A stretch of 35,970 nt of DNA from Methanohalophilus sp. RSK (GCF_003722075.1 NZ_RDSK01000005.1:1-35970), one strand, 5' to 3'; counted from the first letter of the stretch, positions 1 through 8,732 are shown. Notes: a model not told the origin generated them from the sequence alone. A program made the numbers and translations.

Positions 1-9
1 CGTAAAAGT

Positions 10-81
10 GCCAAGGTGGCGGAGCGGCTACGCAATCGCCTGCAGAGCGATTCCATCCCGGTTCGAATCCGGGCCTTGGCT
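10..81 (+). tRNA. tRNA-Cys (GCA)
   Basis: The cloverleaf can be folded by eye. The acceptor arms are GCCAAGG and CCTTGGC, the anticodon stem is ATCGC/GCGAT around the loop CTGCAGA (anticodon GCA at 42-44), and the T arm is CCCGG-TTCGAAT-CCGGG. The discriminator base is T, as expected for tRNA-Cys, and CCA is not encoded. In this organism the tRNA is probably charged with phosphoserine by SepRS and converted by SepCysS, both encoded further along. It lies about 16 bases before the 5S rRNA, so it may belong to the distal end of an rRNA operon whose start is outside the window. Confidence 0.95.
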
Positions 82-97
82 TTCATCCATCTCATAT

Positions 98-233
98 AAG
101 TTGAGGACAGCGGCCATAGCGGCAGGGTAACTCCTGTACCCATCCCGAACACAGAAGATAAGCCTGCCAGCGTTGTATACTGTACTAAAGTGCGAGAGCC
201 TTTGGGAACTATGCATCGCTGCTGACTCAACTT
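98..233 (+). rRNA. 5S ribosomal RNA
   Basis: The segment contains the conserved 5S core with CCCATCCCGAACACAGAAG and a later GGGAACTATGC-like arm. The ends are set by a complementary terminal helix: TAAGTTGAG at 97-105 pairs with CTCAACTTA at 226-234, so the boundaries may be off by a few bases. No 23S or 16S sequence is visible upstream, where only the tRNA-Cys fits before the window edge. A T-rich stretch (TTACCTTTTCTC) follows at 241 and could end transcription. Confidence 0.92.
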
Positions 234-404
234 ATTGACTCTTACCTTTTCTCAATACTACAAAATTTTCAATTACTTTCCTGCAAGTATTTACACGGTA
301 GAGATATCAATACCAGATCTAATCAATTATAATAGCCTGATGTTGAAGGGCAGATTAGAGGAAGAGTAAAGATAGATCGAATGAATTCAACAAAGGAATA
401 TGGT

Positions 405-755
405 TTATTTCCCTGATATTCCTTCAATCATCTGTTTGCCTTCTTCAGTAGCACTATATATTATCCAATTTCCTTCTCTGGTTCCTTTTATAATACCACT
501 TTCGCTTAATATTGAAAGGTGGTATGATAATTTTGAATCAGATACTTTCAGAATATGCTTTATTATGCATACACAGAGGGGTTGCCTGGCTACCATATAT
601 AATATCTTCAACCTGAGTGGAGATGATAATGCATGGTGAATCTTACTCCATCTCTTGAATTCATCTTCTGGAGGCATTTTTTTATAAAGGTTATCCACTC
701 CTCCTTTATATTCTATTTCGCATTTTATGGGTTCGGGAATAATCATTTTTTTCAC
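405..755 (-). CDS. ArsR-family winged-helix transcriptional regulator
   Basis: This 116-residue protein is a small one-domain DNA-binding protein. Residues about 37-100 carry the ArsR signature: HHALSSPLRLKILYMV, then the metal-site-like LCVC (about 59-62), then the recognition helix SDSKLSYHLSILSESG and a wing. The CVC dyad matches the position of the metal-binding cysteines of ArsR/SmtB proteins, so As(III), Cd(II) or another thiophilic metal, or a redox signal, could release it from DNA; that is inference. The TnpB element lies next to its upstream side, so any neighbouring target gene may have been displaced. No resistance gene is nearby, and the target is unknown. Confidence 0.85.
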   Translation of the reverse strand: MKKMIIPEPIKCEIEYKGGVDNLYKKMPPEDEFKRWSKIHHALSSPLRLKILYMVARQPLCVCIIKHILKVSDSKLSYHLSILSESGIIKGTREGNWIIYSATEEGKQMIEGISGK

Positions 756-842
756 CTGCTACAATAAAGACTGAACTGGGATATATTGTCTTCCTCCTTT
801 ACACATTTTTCCATTACCATTCAACTTTTCGAGCAGCAGTCT

Positions 843-864
843 CCTTCCGTAAGGTAGGGGAGGA
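843..864 (+). repeat. probable left-end hairpin of the TnpB element
   Basis: CCTT-CCGT-AAGG at 843-854 forms a small hairpin followed by a G-rich strand (TAGGGGAGG). A related string, CTTGTCGTAAGGGAGGGG, follows the tnpB stop codon in the same orientation. Direct-orientation hairpins at both ends are typical of IS200/IS605 elements. The exact cleavage site was not determined. Confidence 0.45.
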
Positions 865-923
865 ATGCGCCTGATATTTCACAAAAGTAATTTTTTATAA
901 TAAGTAAGTGAATATACTATTGT

Positions 924-2075
924 ATGTTTCTCACTAAAACAGTTATCTTGAAAATAGCAAATCCTGATGATGATTTAGTGGAAACTATGCAGAAATATTC
1001 AGATGGAAGGAATTATGCTTCTGAAATTGTTTTTGGCAATGGTAAACCGATATCTTCGATAAAATTGCAGCAGGAAGTTTACGCATATCTTCGTGAAACA
1101 TTAAAATTAAAATCCCAGATGAGTTGTAATATTCCAAGACAGGTTGCAGGGTGTTACAAAACATTGTATAAACTGAAAACGTCGAAATGGCAAAAGGTAC
1201 AATTTTCACCATCCTCAATGACCTTTTCTTACAAAAGGGATTTTACTGTTAGTGAAGATAAGGTCAAAATAACCACTATTAATGGAAGAAAATCTTATTC
1301 AATTTTGAATTATGATCATGCAAAACAGTATTTTGATGGTTCATGGAAATATTAGGCATCCCAAATTGTAAAACACAGGGATGGAGATTATTATTTCCAT
1401 CTGTGTGTGGAAAAAGAAATCCCTGATAAAGAATTGACAGATGCATCTACATTTATGGGAATTGATGTTGGTATGAACTATCTTGCTGTTGCTTCCACCA
1501 CTGACAGGAAATGTAGTTTTTTTGCTGGTGGTGAAATTAAGAATCTTCGCAACCAGCACAAGTCAATGCGAGCACGGTTACAATCGAAGGGAACTTCATC
1601 TGCAAAACGTATGTTGAAACATATTGCAGGTAAAGAGAAACGTCTTATGCGAGATGTAAACCACAAAATCTCAAAAGAAATTGTGAAGTTCGCAAGTGAA
1701 AGAGGTGTATCTGTAATAGGTCTGGAAGATTTAACGGGGATACGTGAATCCACACTTTCCAAAGTTTCCAAAAAGAAAAGACATAACCACAGTAGTTGGG
1801 CTTTCCGCCAATTACAAACATTTATTGAATACAAGGCAAGAGAAGCAGGCATAATTACACATTATGTTGATCCATCGTATACCTCTCAAACCTGTATTCG
1901 ATGCAATCATATCTCTAAGAATAACCGTAACAGATTGTCTTTTAGATGTGAAAAATGTGGTTATGAAAACAATGCCGACCTGATCGGTGCAATGAATATT
2001 GAACACAAAACACGGGATTACAGGTATATCCTGGAATCTCAGGGGTGCTTGTCAGCCACCCAGACGAATGCTTAA
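924..2075 (+). CDS. tnpB: TnpB-type RNA-guided nuclease (OrfB) with one in-frame TAG codon
   Basis: Two reading frames, 924-1352 and 1356-2075, are in the same phase and separated only by TAG at 1353-1355. Read through, they give a 383-residue TnpB of normal length. The RuvC catalytic residues are present: GIDVGMNYLA (Asp), GLEDLTGI (Glu) and NNADLIGAMN (Asp), together with a zinc ribbon CIRCNH...CEKCGYE near the C-terminus. TnpB proteins are nucleases guided by an RNA from the element's right end and help maintain the element. A TATA-like TTTATAAT at 893-900 suggests a nearly leaderless transcript. The nonsense codon sits between the N-terminal and RuvC parts (after Trp-Lys-Tyr). As no gene here ends in TAG, the codon is plausibly decoded as pyrrolysine; a simple amber mutation is the alternative. 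Confidence 0.85.
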
Positions 2076-2116
2076 TTGACATTCAAGTCTTGTCGTAAGG
2101 GAGGGGTAGTTGACAT
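2076..2116 (+). mobile_element. right end of the TnpB element, possible omega-RNA 3' end
   Basis: Directly after the tnpB stop lies CTTGTCGTAAGGGAGGGG followed by TAGTTGAC, resembling the conserved right ends of IS605/IS1341 elements, which often finish in TTGAC or TTCAC. In characterised TnpB systems this region is the scaffold of the guide RNA and the guide is the flanking genomic DNA. Here that flank would be the start of the tgtA promoter region. The boundary is approximate. Confidence 0.45.
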
Positions 2117-2151
2117 ACACATATATACTATCAGCGGTATCTATTGCTCCC

Positions 2152-3627
2152 ATGACCGCTGTATTCGAAATACTGCAAAAAGACGCAGCTGGCCGTATTG
2201 GTAGACTGCATACACCACATGGTGTTGTTGAAACACCAACGGTTATGCCAGTTATAAATCCCAACATAAACACGATCCCCTCTTCTGAAATGCATCAGTT
2301 TGGTGCACAAATACTTATTACAAATTCATATATCATTTCTCGCAAGGACGAACTCAGGAAAGTAGCACTGGAAAAAGGCCTGCATCATCTTCTGGATTTT
2401 GATGGTCCGATCATGACAGATTCAGGTTCCTTTCAGCTATCCGTTTATGGGGATGTTGAAGTAACAAATGAGCAGATCCTTGATTTCCAAAAAAACATTG
2501 GTTCGGATATTGCAGTCCCCCTTGACATTCCAACTCCTCCTGATGTCTCTTACAAAAGGGCAGAAGACGAACTTGAAACGACCCTTGAAAGAGTGATTGC
2601 AGCCAGGGAAATTGTAAGAGAAGGTATGCTTTTGGCGGGTCCTGTACAGGGCTCTACTCACCTGGATCTCAGGGCCCACAGTGCGAAAACCCTTTCAAAA
2701 CACGCCTTTGATGTATATCCTATCGGAGCTGTGGTCCCTCTAATGGAATCCTACCGTTATGCGGATCTGGTTGATGTTGTTATTTCTTCCAAAAAAGACC
2801 TTGATCCTGTAAAACCGGTCCATCTTTTTGGAGCCGGTCATCCAATGATGTTTGCTCTTGCTGTAGCAATGGGATGTGACTTATTTGATTCAGCAGCTTA
2901 TGCCCTTTATGCAAAAGCAGGGCGTTATATTACTGTTGCCGGAACATCTCATCTTAAAGATCTTCAGTATCTTCCATGTAATTGTCCGGTTTGCTCTTCT
3001 CATACTGCATCGGAAATAAAATCCGCTCCCAACTCCAAAGAATTACTGGCAAGACACAATCTGTACGTGACATTCGCAGAAATTCGTAACATCAAACAGG
3101 CAATAAGGGAAGGTAATTTGTTAGAGCTTGTGGAACAGCGGTGCAGGAGCCATCCCTCAATGCTGTCGGCCCTTAAAAGATTGTACAATTACAGTCCCTG
3201 GCTTGAAAGACTTGATCCGTTTTCCAAATCCACTTTCTTTTATACAGGACCCGAGTCCTCAAAAAGACCGGAAGTTACGCGATTTGAAGAAAGACTTGGC
3301 CGCTTTAACCTGAATGGTAAAATTCTCATACGCTCAAAATCTGTGAAAGGTGAAGCAACTTATGACCATGTCCTGAATTTCAAGGCTCCGTTTGGAGCAT
3401 ATCCCGTTGAACTCTCTGAAGTGTATCCTTTCAATGCGGAAATCCCTGACGAAATGGATCCGGCTGCAATAGGTGTGGCGCTGCAAAACGTAATAGAACT
3501 TATTAATAAAAATAGGAATGGATTATTCTATTTGAATCTCCCAAAACAGTATACTGCTCATCCCCTTTACGAAAATCTAAAGAAGTATGCCATTCCTATC
3601 GATGAAATGCCCAATGAAAATCTTTAA
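2152..3627 (+). CDS. tgtA: archaeal tRNA-guanine transglycosylase (preQ0 insertion, archaeosine pathway)
   Basis: The protein (491 residues) exchanges guanine-15 of tRNA for preQ0, the first tRNA-bound step to archaeosine. It starts FEILQKDAAGRIGRLHTPHGVVETPTVMPV, the family's usual N-terminus. The catalytic-site pattern IMTDSGSFQLS follows at about residue 80, and the zinc motif CNCPVC with its downstream ligands lies near 280. The C-terminal part, with few clear motifs, corresponds to the domain archaeal TGTs carry beyond the barrel. ATG at 2152 is preferred over the upstream in-frame TTG at 2110, because conserved sequence begins at the ATG and 2110 falls in the TnpB element's right end. 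A TATA-like ACATATATAC at 2118-2127 suggests a very short leader. Confidence 0.93.
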   Translation: MTAVFEILQKDAAGRIGRLHTPHGVVETPTVMPVINPNINTIPSSEMHQFGAQILITNSYIISRKDELRKVALEKGLHHLLDFDGPIMTDSGSFQLSVYGDVEVTNEQILDFQKNIGSDIAVPLDIPTPPDVSYKRAEDELETTLERVIAAREIVREGMLLAGPVQGSTHLDLRAHSAKTLSKHAFDVYPIGAVVPLMESYRYADLVDVVISSKKDLDPVKPVHLFGAGHPMMFALAVAMGCDLFDSAAYALYAKAGRYITVAGTSHLKDLQYLPCNCPVCSSHTASEIKSAPNSKELLARHNLYVTFAEIRNIKQAIREGNLLELVEQRCRSHPSMLSALKRLYNYSPWLERLDPFSKSTFFYTGPESSKRPEVTRFEERLGRFNLNGKILIRSKSVKGEATYDHVLNFKAPFGAYPVELSEVYPFNAEIPDEMDPAAIGVALQNVIELINKNRNGLFYLNLPKQYTAHPLYENLKKYAIPIDEMPNENL

Positions 3628-3675
3628 CTAAACTGACAGAAATCACGGATTTGAATATAATCCCGGGTGATTTAC

Positions 3676-4617
3676 TTGGTATCTACAACTGGATCAAAGT
3701 CCCGCAACCCCTATCTGGAACTACTCAGGCCTGAAATAGCTGATATGGATCTTGCCCTGCCGGCAGCAAGTGCATTGCTTGCATCATATATATATGCCGG
3801 AGGCCTACCTTCGGTTTTACCTTTCATTATTGCAATTATTGGTGGTTATGCTGCGATAACAAGTTCTTATGTGTTCAATGACTGTTGTGATATTGATATA
3901 GATAAAATAAACCTGCCCGAAAGGCCCATCGCATCTTCCACCTTCACACAGGAACAGGGGCTCAAATATGCCTTTGTCCTTGTAGTTATTGCATCAATAG
4001 CTGCCTTGTACCTGAATCCCGAGTCTTTTGTGGTACTTGTGATAGCAGTTAGTACTATAAGCATATATTCAAAATTTGCTAAAAGGTCTACCTACTTAAG
4101 TTTTGTACCAGTGGGTATTGCATACGGGCTTGTACCGATTGGTATCTGGCTTGCTTTTGATCCTGCGGGAATCCTAAAGGGTGCGGATACTTCTATTCTT
4201 CCCCTTTCCGGGATTTTCCTGGGTATTATGATGTGTGTGACCGATTGGGGATTTACTCTTTCCGGTGTATCCAGGGATGTGGAAGGTGACCGGGCTAAAG
4301 GTGCACCTACATTCCCTGTAATATTTGGGGTGCCTGCGACATCCAAATTGGTGACTGTCTGTTGGATTATAGGGGTAATTTCTTCTCTCATAATAGGTTG
4401 GACGGCACAACTTGGTCCTATTTTCTTCACAGGGGCAATTCTTGCGGGGATATGGATGATTATCCAGTCCCTTGATTTCATCAAAAATCCTCTGCCCGAA
4501 AGAGGAGGAATGCTTTTCCTTCAGGGTTCTCGCTACAGGGGCGTAATGTTTGGCTGCCTGATAATTGATGTAATTCTGTCTATAGTTTCTGAGGGTTATG
4601 TGAATATTCTATGGTGA
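3676..4617 (+). CDS. UbiA-family (ChlG/DGGGP-synthase-like) membrane prenyltransferase
   Basis: This roughly 313-residue protein has about eight hydrophobic segments and both Asp-rich motifs of the UbiA superfamily: NDCCDIDIDKINLPERPI near residue 75 and DVEGDRAKGAPTFPVIFG near 205. Such enzymes transfer an isoprenyl chain to an acceptor in the membrane, using Mg2+ bound to the Asp motifs. The second motif resembles chlorophyll-synthase-type members more than the archaeal ether-lipid enzyme. GGTGAT at 3666-3671 is a ribosome site for TTG 3676; GTG at 3667 is an alternative start that overlaps it. It leads a three-gene operon with a geranylgeranyl-reductase-like flavoprotein and a radical SAM enzyme. 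The acceptor is unknown; methanophenazine or another prenylated cofactor is possible. Confidence 0.82.
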   Translation: MVSTTGSKSRNPYLELLRPEIADMDLALPAASALLASYIYAGGLPSVLPFIIAIIGGYAAITSSYVFNDCCDIDIDKINLPERPIASSTFTQEQGLKYAFVLVVIASIAALYLNPESFVVLVIAVSTISIYSKFAKRSTYLSFVPVGIAYGLVPIGIWLAFDPAGILKGADTSILPLSGIFLGIMMCVTDWGFTLSGVSRDVEGDRAKGAPTFPVIFGVPATSKLVTVCWIIGVISSLIIGWTAQLGPIFFTGAILAGIWMIIQSLDFIKNPLPERGGMLFLQGSRYRGVMFGCLIIDVILSIVSEGYVNILW

Positions 4618-4623
4618 TTTATA

Positions 4624-5781
4624 ATGGATGCTGATGTCATTGTGATCGGTGCTTCCCCTGCCGGTTTAGCTGCTTCCAGGGTAGCATCAGAGCAGGGTTT
4701 GGATGTCCTTTTAATGGACAGACAAGACGTATTGGGTGAAAATACACATCCTGCTAACACTTTTTTTAAAGGAATGTTTGACAGGGCCGGCGAAACGGTG
4801 GATGGTTCATATGTCCTCAATAATTTAAGAGGAGCTAATATTGTTGCCCCTTCCGGATCCTATGTGGAAGTCGAGAGTCCCGCTTATTTTCTGGACCGCC
4901 CTGCATTTGACCGGTACTACATACAGAAAACCAGGGATTCAGGTGTTGATATTGCGACATCAGTTGAAGCATATAATGTATTGAAAAATGATGAAGGTGT
5001 TTCTGTGAGCACTTCGCAGGGCACCTTCGATGCAAAACTTGTCATAATATCAGATGGGATCAATTCCAAACTCGCTTCTCTTTGTGGCCTTTCTGCAATG
5101 AAACATCCGGATGACATAGGTTGGGCTATGGAGGCAGAGGTAGAAGGTGAGGGGATTGGTGAGCCGGACATATTTGAATATTTCGTGGGAAGCGTGGCTC
5201 CCGGATGGAAATCAACGTATTCTCCCTGTGGAGGCGACAGGGCAACCCTGGGTGTTTATGTAAGAAGGCATGGTCGGGATGTATCTTCCTTTTTTGATAG
5301 GTGGGTGGATAAATTCAAGCGTATGAAGGGTTTGTCAAATTTACGCATAGGTGAAGTGAAAACCGGAGGGGATCCTATCGCTACTATTCCCAACCAGATG
5401 GTTGCTGATGGTATTATGCTTACAGGAGGTGCATCCGGACAATCAGGAATTGGCTATTCCATACACGGAGGCAAAATGTGTGGAAAAGTTGCTGCTGAAA
5501 GTATACAGGAGGCAAATACTTCCTCACGTTTCCTGTCCCGTTATTCACGTATGTGGGCAAAGGAATACAGGACCGAATATTATTTGGGCAGAATGGCACT
5601 TGAAACTCTCCGCAAAATGGATGATAGGGAGATAAACAGTATGATGGAAATTTTCAAAAATCAGGACCTATCTTTCCTTCAGGGATCATCTCTTCATAAA
5701 GCATTACAGGTCTCTCTTTTCATGCTAAAAAAGAAACCGTCATCACTTCTTGACTTTAGTGCATTCCTGAGAAACAGGTGA
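4624..5781 (+). CDS. geranylgeranyl-reductase-family FAD-dependent oxidoreductase
   Basis: The 385-residue protein opens with a Rossmann FAD motif, DADVIVIGASPAGLAASRVA. It carries a second flavin motif, GIMLTGGASGQSGIGYSIHGGK, at about residues 262-283, where the family has GDAAG-like residues. Members reduce isoprenoid double bonds in archaeal lipids or in phytyl and quinone side chains. The start is set by GGTGAT six bases upstream, which overlaps the prenyltransferase stop. Its 3' end overlaps the ribosome site of the radical SAM gene. Adjacency to a UbiA enzyme suggests that it saturates the chain this enzyme attaches. A role in membrane lipid saturation cannot be excluded. Confidence 0.82.
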   Translation: MDADVIVIGASPAGLAASRVASEQGLDVLLMDRQDVLGENTHPANTFFKGMFDRAGETVDGSYVLNNLRGANIVAPSGSYVEVESPAYFLDRPAFDRYYIQKTRDSGVDIATSVEAYNVLKNDEGVSVSTSQGTFDAKLVIISDGINSKLASLCGLSAMKHPDDIGWAMEAEVEGEGIGEPDIFEYFVGSVAPGWKSTYSPCGGDRATLGVYVRRHGRDVSSFFDRWVDKFKRMKGLSNLRIGEVKTGGDPIATIPNQMVADGIMLTGGASGQSGIGYSIHGGKMCGKVAAESIQEANTSSRFLSRYSRMWAKEYRTEYYLGRMALETLRKMDDREINSMMEIFKNQDLSFLQGSSLHKALQVSLFMLKKKPSSLLDFSAFLRNR

Positions 5782-5792
5782 TATGTGGTAAC

Positions 5793-6926
5793 ATGAAATA
5801 CGATTTTTATAAAAATCCCTTCTTCAAGGTTTATGCTACTGTTGAAAAGGGACGTGTCAATATGCATACCTCAGGGCTTGCATCAAAAGCAGTGAAACCG
5901 CTGCTATCAGATATGATGGACATGTTCGATGGTTCCAAACCGGCCCATGTAAATGATGAGTCTCTTGTATTTTCCACCTGGATGCCCACAATACCAGGTA
6001 AGGCTTTTGATAGGCTTGTTTCCAGCCAAATGGGGTATATGAGGGGGAAAATGGTGCCTGAACAGGTAACAATCTCCATCACCGAGGAGTGTCCTAACAA
6101 ATGTCTGCATTGTGCGTTGCCTGATACAAATAACAGGGCATCTCTCTCTCCTGAAATTGTAAGAAGTGCTATCGACCAGTGTCTGGACATGGGTTCGACT
6201 TTAATTATTTTTGATGGTGGTGAACCCCTGTTGTATGAAGGACTTGAAGACCTCATTAACTATGTTGATGATGAGAAGGCAATAACCGGTATGTTTACTT
6301 CCGGTGTAGGTCTGGATTTTGCAAAAGCCCGGGCATTAAAAGAAGCAGGCCTGGATATGCTCAGTGTCAGTCTGGACAGTGCATTCGAAGCAAATCATGA
6401 CAGGATGCGTGGCAGGACGGGTGTTTTCAGGGCTGCGATGTCTGCGATAGAGAAAGCCCTTGATGTTGGTTTACTGGTAAATATCTATGTCGTACTTTCT
6501 CCTCATAATATCGATGAGCTGGATGATTTCTACCAGCTTGCAAAAGAAATGGGTGTACATGAGATAACTTTTTTTGAGATTGTACCCACGGGACGCTGGT
6601 TTGACCATAAGGATGAACTTCTCTCACCCAAGGACATACAGGAGTTTGATGAGTTCATTGACCGTTCAGAATCAATGGAAGGTCCTCGCATATTCTCGGT
6701 ACCTCATGTATTGCGTAAAATGGGATGCTTTGCGGGTAAAAAATGGTTGCATATAACCCCTGAAGGAAATGTCAGCCCATGTGCATGCATACCAATTTCG
6801 GTGGGCAACATACATGAAGAAAAAATAAATAAAATATGGAATAGAATCCGGAAAGATTCTGTCTATAAAGCAAAAAAATGCCTTATGCGTGATGATAATT
6901 ACAGAAATCAATACGTCCTGAGATAA
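5793..6926 (+). CDS. radical SAM enzyme with C-terminal cysteine (SPASM-like) region
   Basis: The protein (377 residues) has the SAM-cleaving [4Fe-4S] motif CPNKCLHC (CxxxCxxC) at about residue 103, followed by the glycine-rich FDGGEPLL. A later region contains CFAGKKWLHITPEGNVSPCACIPISVGN, then CLMRDDN near the end, which resembles an auxiliary cluster or SPASM-type domain. The ribosome site AGGTGAT at 5776-5782 fits ATG 5793 better than the overlapping GTG 5778. As the third gene of the prenyltransferase operon it may modify the aromatic or prenylated product; that is inference. Peptide-modifying enzymes share this architecture, but no precursor-peptide gene is seen nearby. Confidence 0.8.
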   Translation: MKYDFYKNPFFKVYATVEKGRVNMHTSGLASKAVKPLLSDMMDMFDGSKPAHVNDESLVFSTWMPTIPGKAFDRLVSSQMGYMRGKMVPEQVTISITEECPNKCLHCALPDTNNRASLSPEIVRSAIDQCLDMGSTLIIFDGGEPLLYEGLEDLINYVDDEKAITGMFTSGVGLDFAKARALKEAGLDMLSVSLDSAFEANHDRMRGRTGVFRAAMSAIEKALDVGLLVNIYVVLSPHNIDELDDFYQLAKEMGVHEITFFEIVPTGRWFDHKDELLSPKDIQEFDEFIDRSESMEGPRIFSVPHVLRKMGCFAGKKWLHITPEGNVSPCACIPISVGNIHEEKINKIWNRIRKDSVYKAKKCLMRDDNYRNQYVLR

Positions 6927-6971
6927 TATATAAAATATAATCAGGGTTTCCCCTGACTATTATTTCTATTC

Positions 6972-7826
6972 TTATAGAAGACCGGACTTCTGGAGGGTCA
7001 TAAGGTTTTCTGTAGTAAGTTTCTCACCGGATTTGAATTTATCAAATATATCCTCGGCATCCTTTCGGACTTCTTCCATGTCTGCGCCTTTCCTGCCACC
7101 ATCTTTCTTCTTGAGTTTGCGAAGCTCTTTGTCAATATCCCGGATTTCCTTCTGAGCTGCAATGAAAGCCTTGTGCTGTTCATCTGCCTTTTCTTGGATT
7201 TGTACAAACTCTTTATGTGCAGTATCGGATTCCGCGCGTATCTTATCCGCTTCTTTGAAAGTGGTAATCATCTTGTCATGATGTTCCTGAGCTTTCTGAG
7301 CATATTCAGAAAGGGTTGTATGGTAGCCGGAAGCCTCTTCCCTGATTTCCTGTGCTTCCGTAAGCAGATCATTTAGCTCAGTATTACTTTCAATTTGCTT
7401 TTTCTTTGTATCGTAAAGTTTCCGGAGTTCGGATATCTTGTTAACCAGTTCTTTTTCTTTTGATGGTGTAAGAACTTCGGTCTGCTGTGAGAATTCCAGC
7501 CTGTCGATATCCTTGCGAATCTCTTTCAGGGATGGTCCTGTAAGATTATTGGCACTTCTGAGCTCATCAACTTTTCCAAAAAGTTCATTTGCCTTTTCAT
7601 TTGTCTTATCACGAAGATCCTTGAATTCCTGAACTTTTTCGTTGTTTTCATCACGAAGTTTTTTATATTCCTGTGCTTCGTTGATAAGATCTTTGGTACT
7701 TTTGTTGAGCTCATTACGTTTTGATGCAAGTGTACTTGCCTGTGCATTAAGTTCATTACGTTTATTCTTGTGTTCTTCAGAGGTGTCCCTCAGATCTTTC
7801 CTTTTGTCTTTCAGTTCTTTTTGCAT
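6972..7826 (-). CDS. long coiled-coil protein
   Basis: The 284-residue protein is almost wholly helical and charged, with Lys, Glu, Asp and Arg in heptad-like spacing from residue 1 to about 245. It then has a basic KKKDGGRKG hinge and a short C-terminal segment (DIFDKFKSGEKLTTENLMTLQKSGLL). It belongs to a type of archaeal coiled-coil protein often encoded beside serB; the function is not known. ATG 7826 is chosen because GGGAGGAT lies nine bases upstream; the longer frame from 7871 lacks such a site. It is downstream of serB on the same strand and probably cotranscribed. No membrane segment or catalytic motif is visible. Confidence 0.75.
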   Translation of the reverse strand: MQKELKDKRKDLRDTSEEHKNKRNELNAQASTLASKRNELNKSTKDLINEAQEYKKLRDENNEKVQEFKDLRDKTNEKANELFGKVDELRSANNLTGPSLKEIRKDIDRLEFSQQTEVLTPSKEKELVNKISELRKLYDTKKKQIESNTELNDLLTEAQEIREEASGYHTTLSEYAQKAQEHHDKMITTFKEADKIRAESDTAHKEFVQIQEKADEQHKAFIAAQKEIRDIDKELRKLKKKDGGRKGADMEEVRKDAEDIFDKFKSGEKLTTENLMTLQKSGLL

Positions 7827-7904
7827 GTTCGATTTATCCTCCCGGTCCAGCAAATGTAGCTGGCATTTCATGCATTTCTAATGCACGATACTTCAGGATC
7901 CACT

Positions 7905-8588
7905 TTATTGTAGTGAATCAATCACGGAAATTAATGCCCTAAGATCCTTCTTCGAAATTATGACATCTGCATGTTGATGGAGAATTGGTTTTGGATTGAA
8001 TGCAATCGAATAACCTGCTCTCTTAAATGTACAGACATCATTTGCCCCATCTCCTACCACGATACAATCTTCGGTTAGGAAGCCATTCTTTCTGGCAATT
8101 TCTTCAAAGGCAACTTCCTTTGAAAGGTTTTGTGTCATTGAGCCAGACACTACACCTGTCAGATATCCATTTTTCACCTCTAGAGTGTTGGCATATACGT
8201 AATCGATGTTGAGTAATTTTGCAACCCTGTCAGAGGAAAGAGTAAATCCTCCGGATAACATTGCAGTCTTGTATCCAAGTGATTGTACATGCTTAAGGAG
8301 TTCTTTTGCACCAGGCATTAGTTCGATCTTTTCGACCGCATCCTTTGCCTTTGTTATTTCCAGACCTTTAAGAAGTTTCACTCTTTCCAGAAGAGCCAGA
8401 TGGTAGTCGAGTTCCCCTCTCATTGTGCGATCTGTAATCTGTGCAACTTTGTCTGCCACTCCTGCAGCAAGTGCAAGCTCATCGATACACTCAGCATCTA
8501 TTAGGGTGCTGTCCATATCAAAAATAATCAGTTTAGAAAATTTTCTGTTAGAATTGCTGGCTAAAGTCACTTCATCAAACCTGATCAT
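7905..8588 (-). CDS. serB: phosphoserine phosphatase
   Basis: This HAD-superfamily enzyme hydrolyses O-phospho-L-serine to serine. All motifs are present: DMDSTLID (nucleophile Asp) near residue 25, SGGFTLS (motif II), a Lys in the NLSKEVAFEEIA region, and GDGANDVCTFKRAGYSIAFNPKP (motifs III and IV). The length of about 227 residues matches the short archaeal form without an ACT domain. ATG 8588 is the likelier start; TTG 8597 is in frame but has no ribosome site. The gene is notable here because phosphoserine is also the substrate that SepRS puts on tRNA-Cys, so SerB competes for it. Confidence 0.93.
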   Translation of the reverse strand: MIRFDEVTLASNSNRKFSKLIIFDMDSTLIDAECIDELALAAGVADKVAQITDRTMRGELDYHLALLERVKLLKGLEITKAKDAVEKIELMPGAKELLKHVQSLGYKTAMLSGGFTLSSDRVAKLLNIDYVYANTLEVKNGYLTGVVSGSMTQNLSKEVAFEEIARKNGFLTEDCIVVGDGANDVCTFKRAGYSIAFNPKPILHQHADVIISKKDLRALISVIDSLQ

Positions 8589-8718
8589 TTGAGACAATAA
8601 TAGAGGTATGTAGGAAATATGGCTGTAGATTAGTCACATTGCTTTTAACTTTTTCGGATAAAAAGGTCTGCTATTTCCATTCCTATTTATCAATTTAGTA
8701 CTGTTATGTGTAATTCCA

Positions 8719-8732
8719 AAAATAATATATGC
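8719..8732 (+). promoter_or_regulatory. mtd promoter (BRE/TATA)
   Basis: AAAATAATATATGC lies about 30 bases before the mtd ATG and has the A-rich BRE plus TATA pattern of archaeal promoters. The implied leader is very short, and no good ribosome site is visible before the start codon. Confidence 0.5.

Noticed and set aside
4092-4484. A 130-codon minus-strand frame inside the UbiA gene
   Set aside because: It is a shadow of the membrane-protein codons, with no independent signals.
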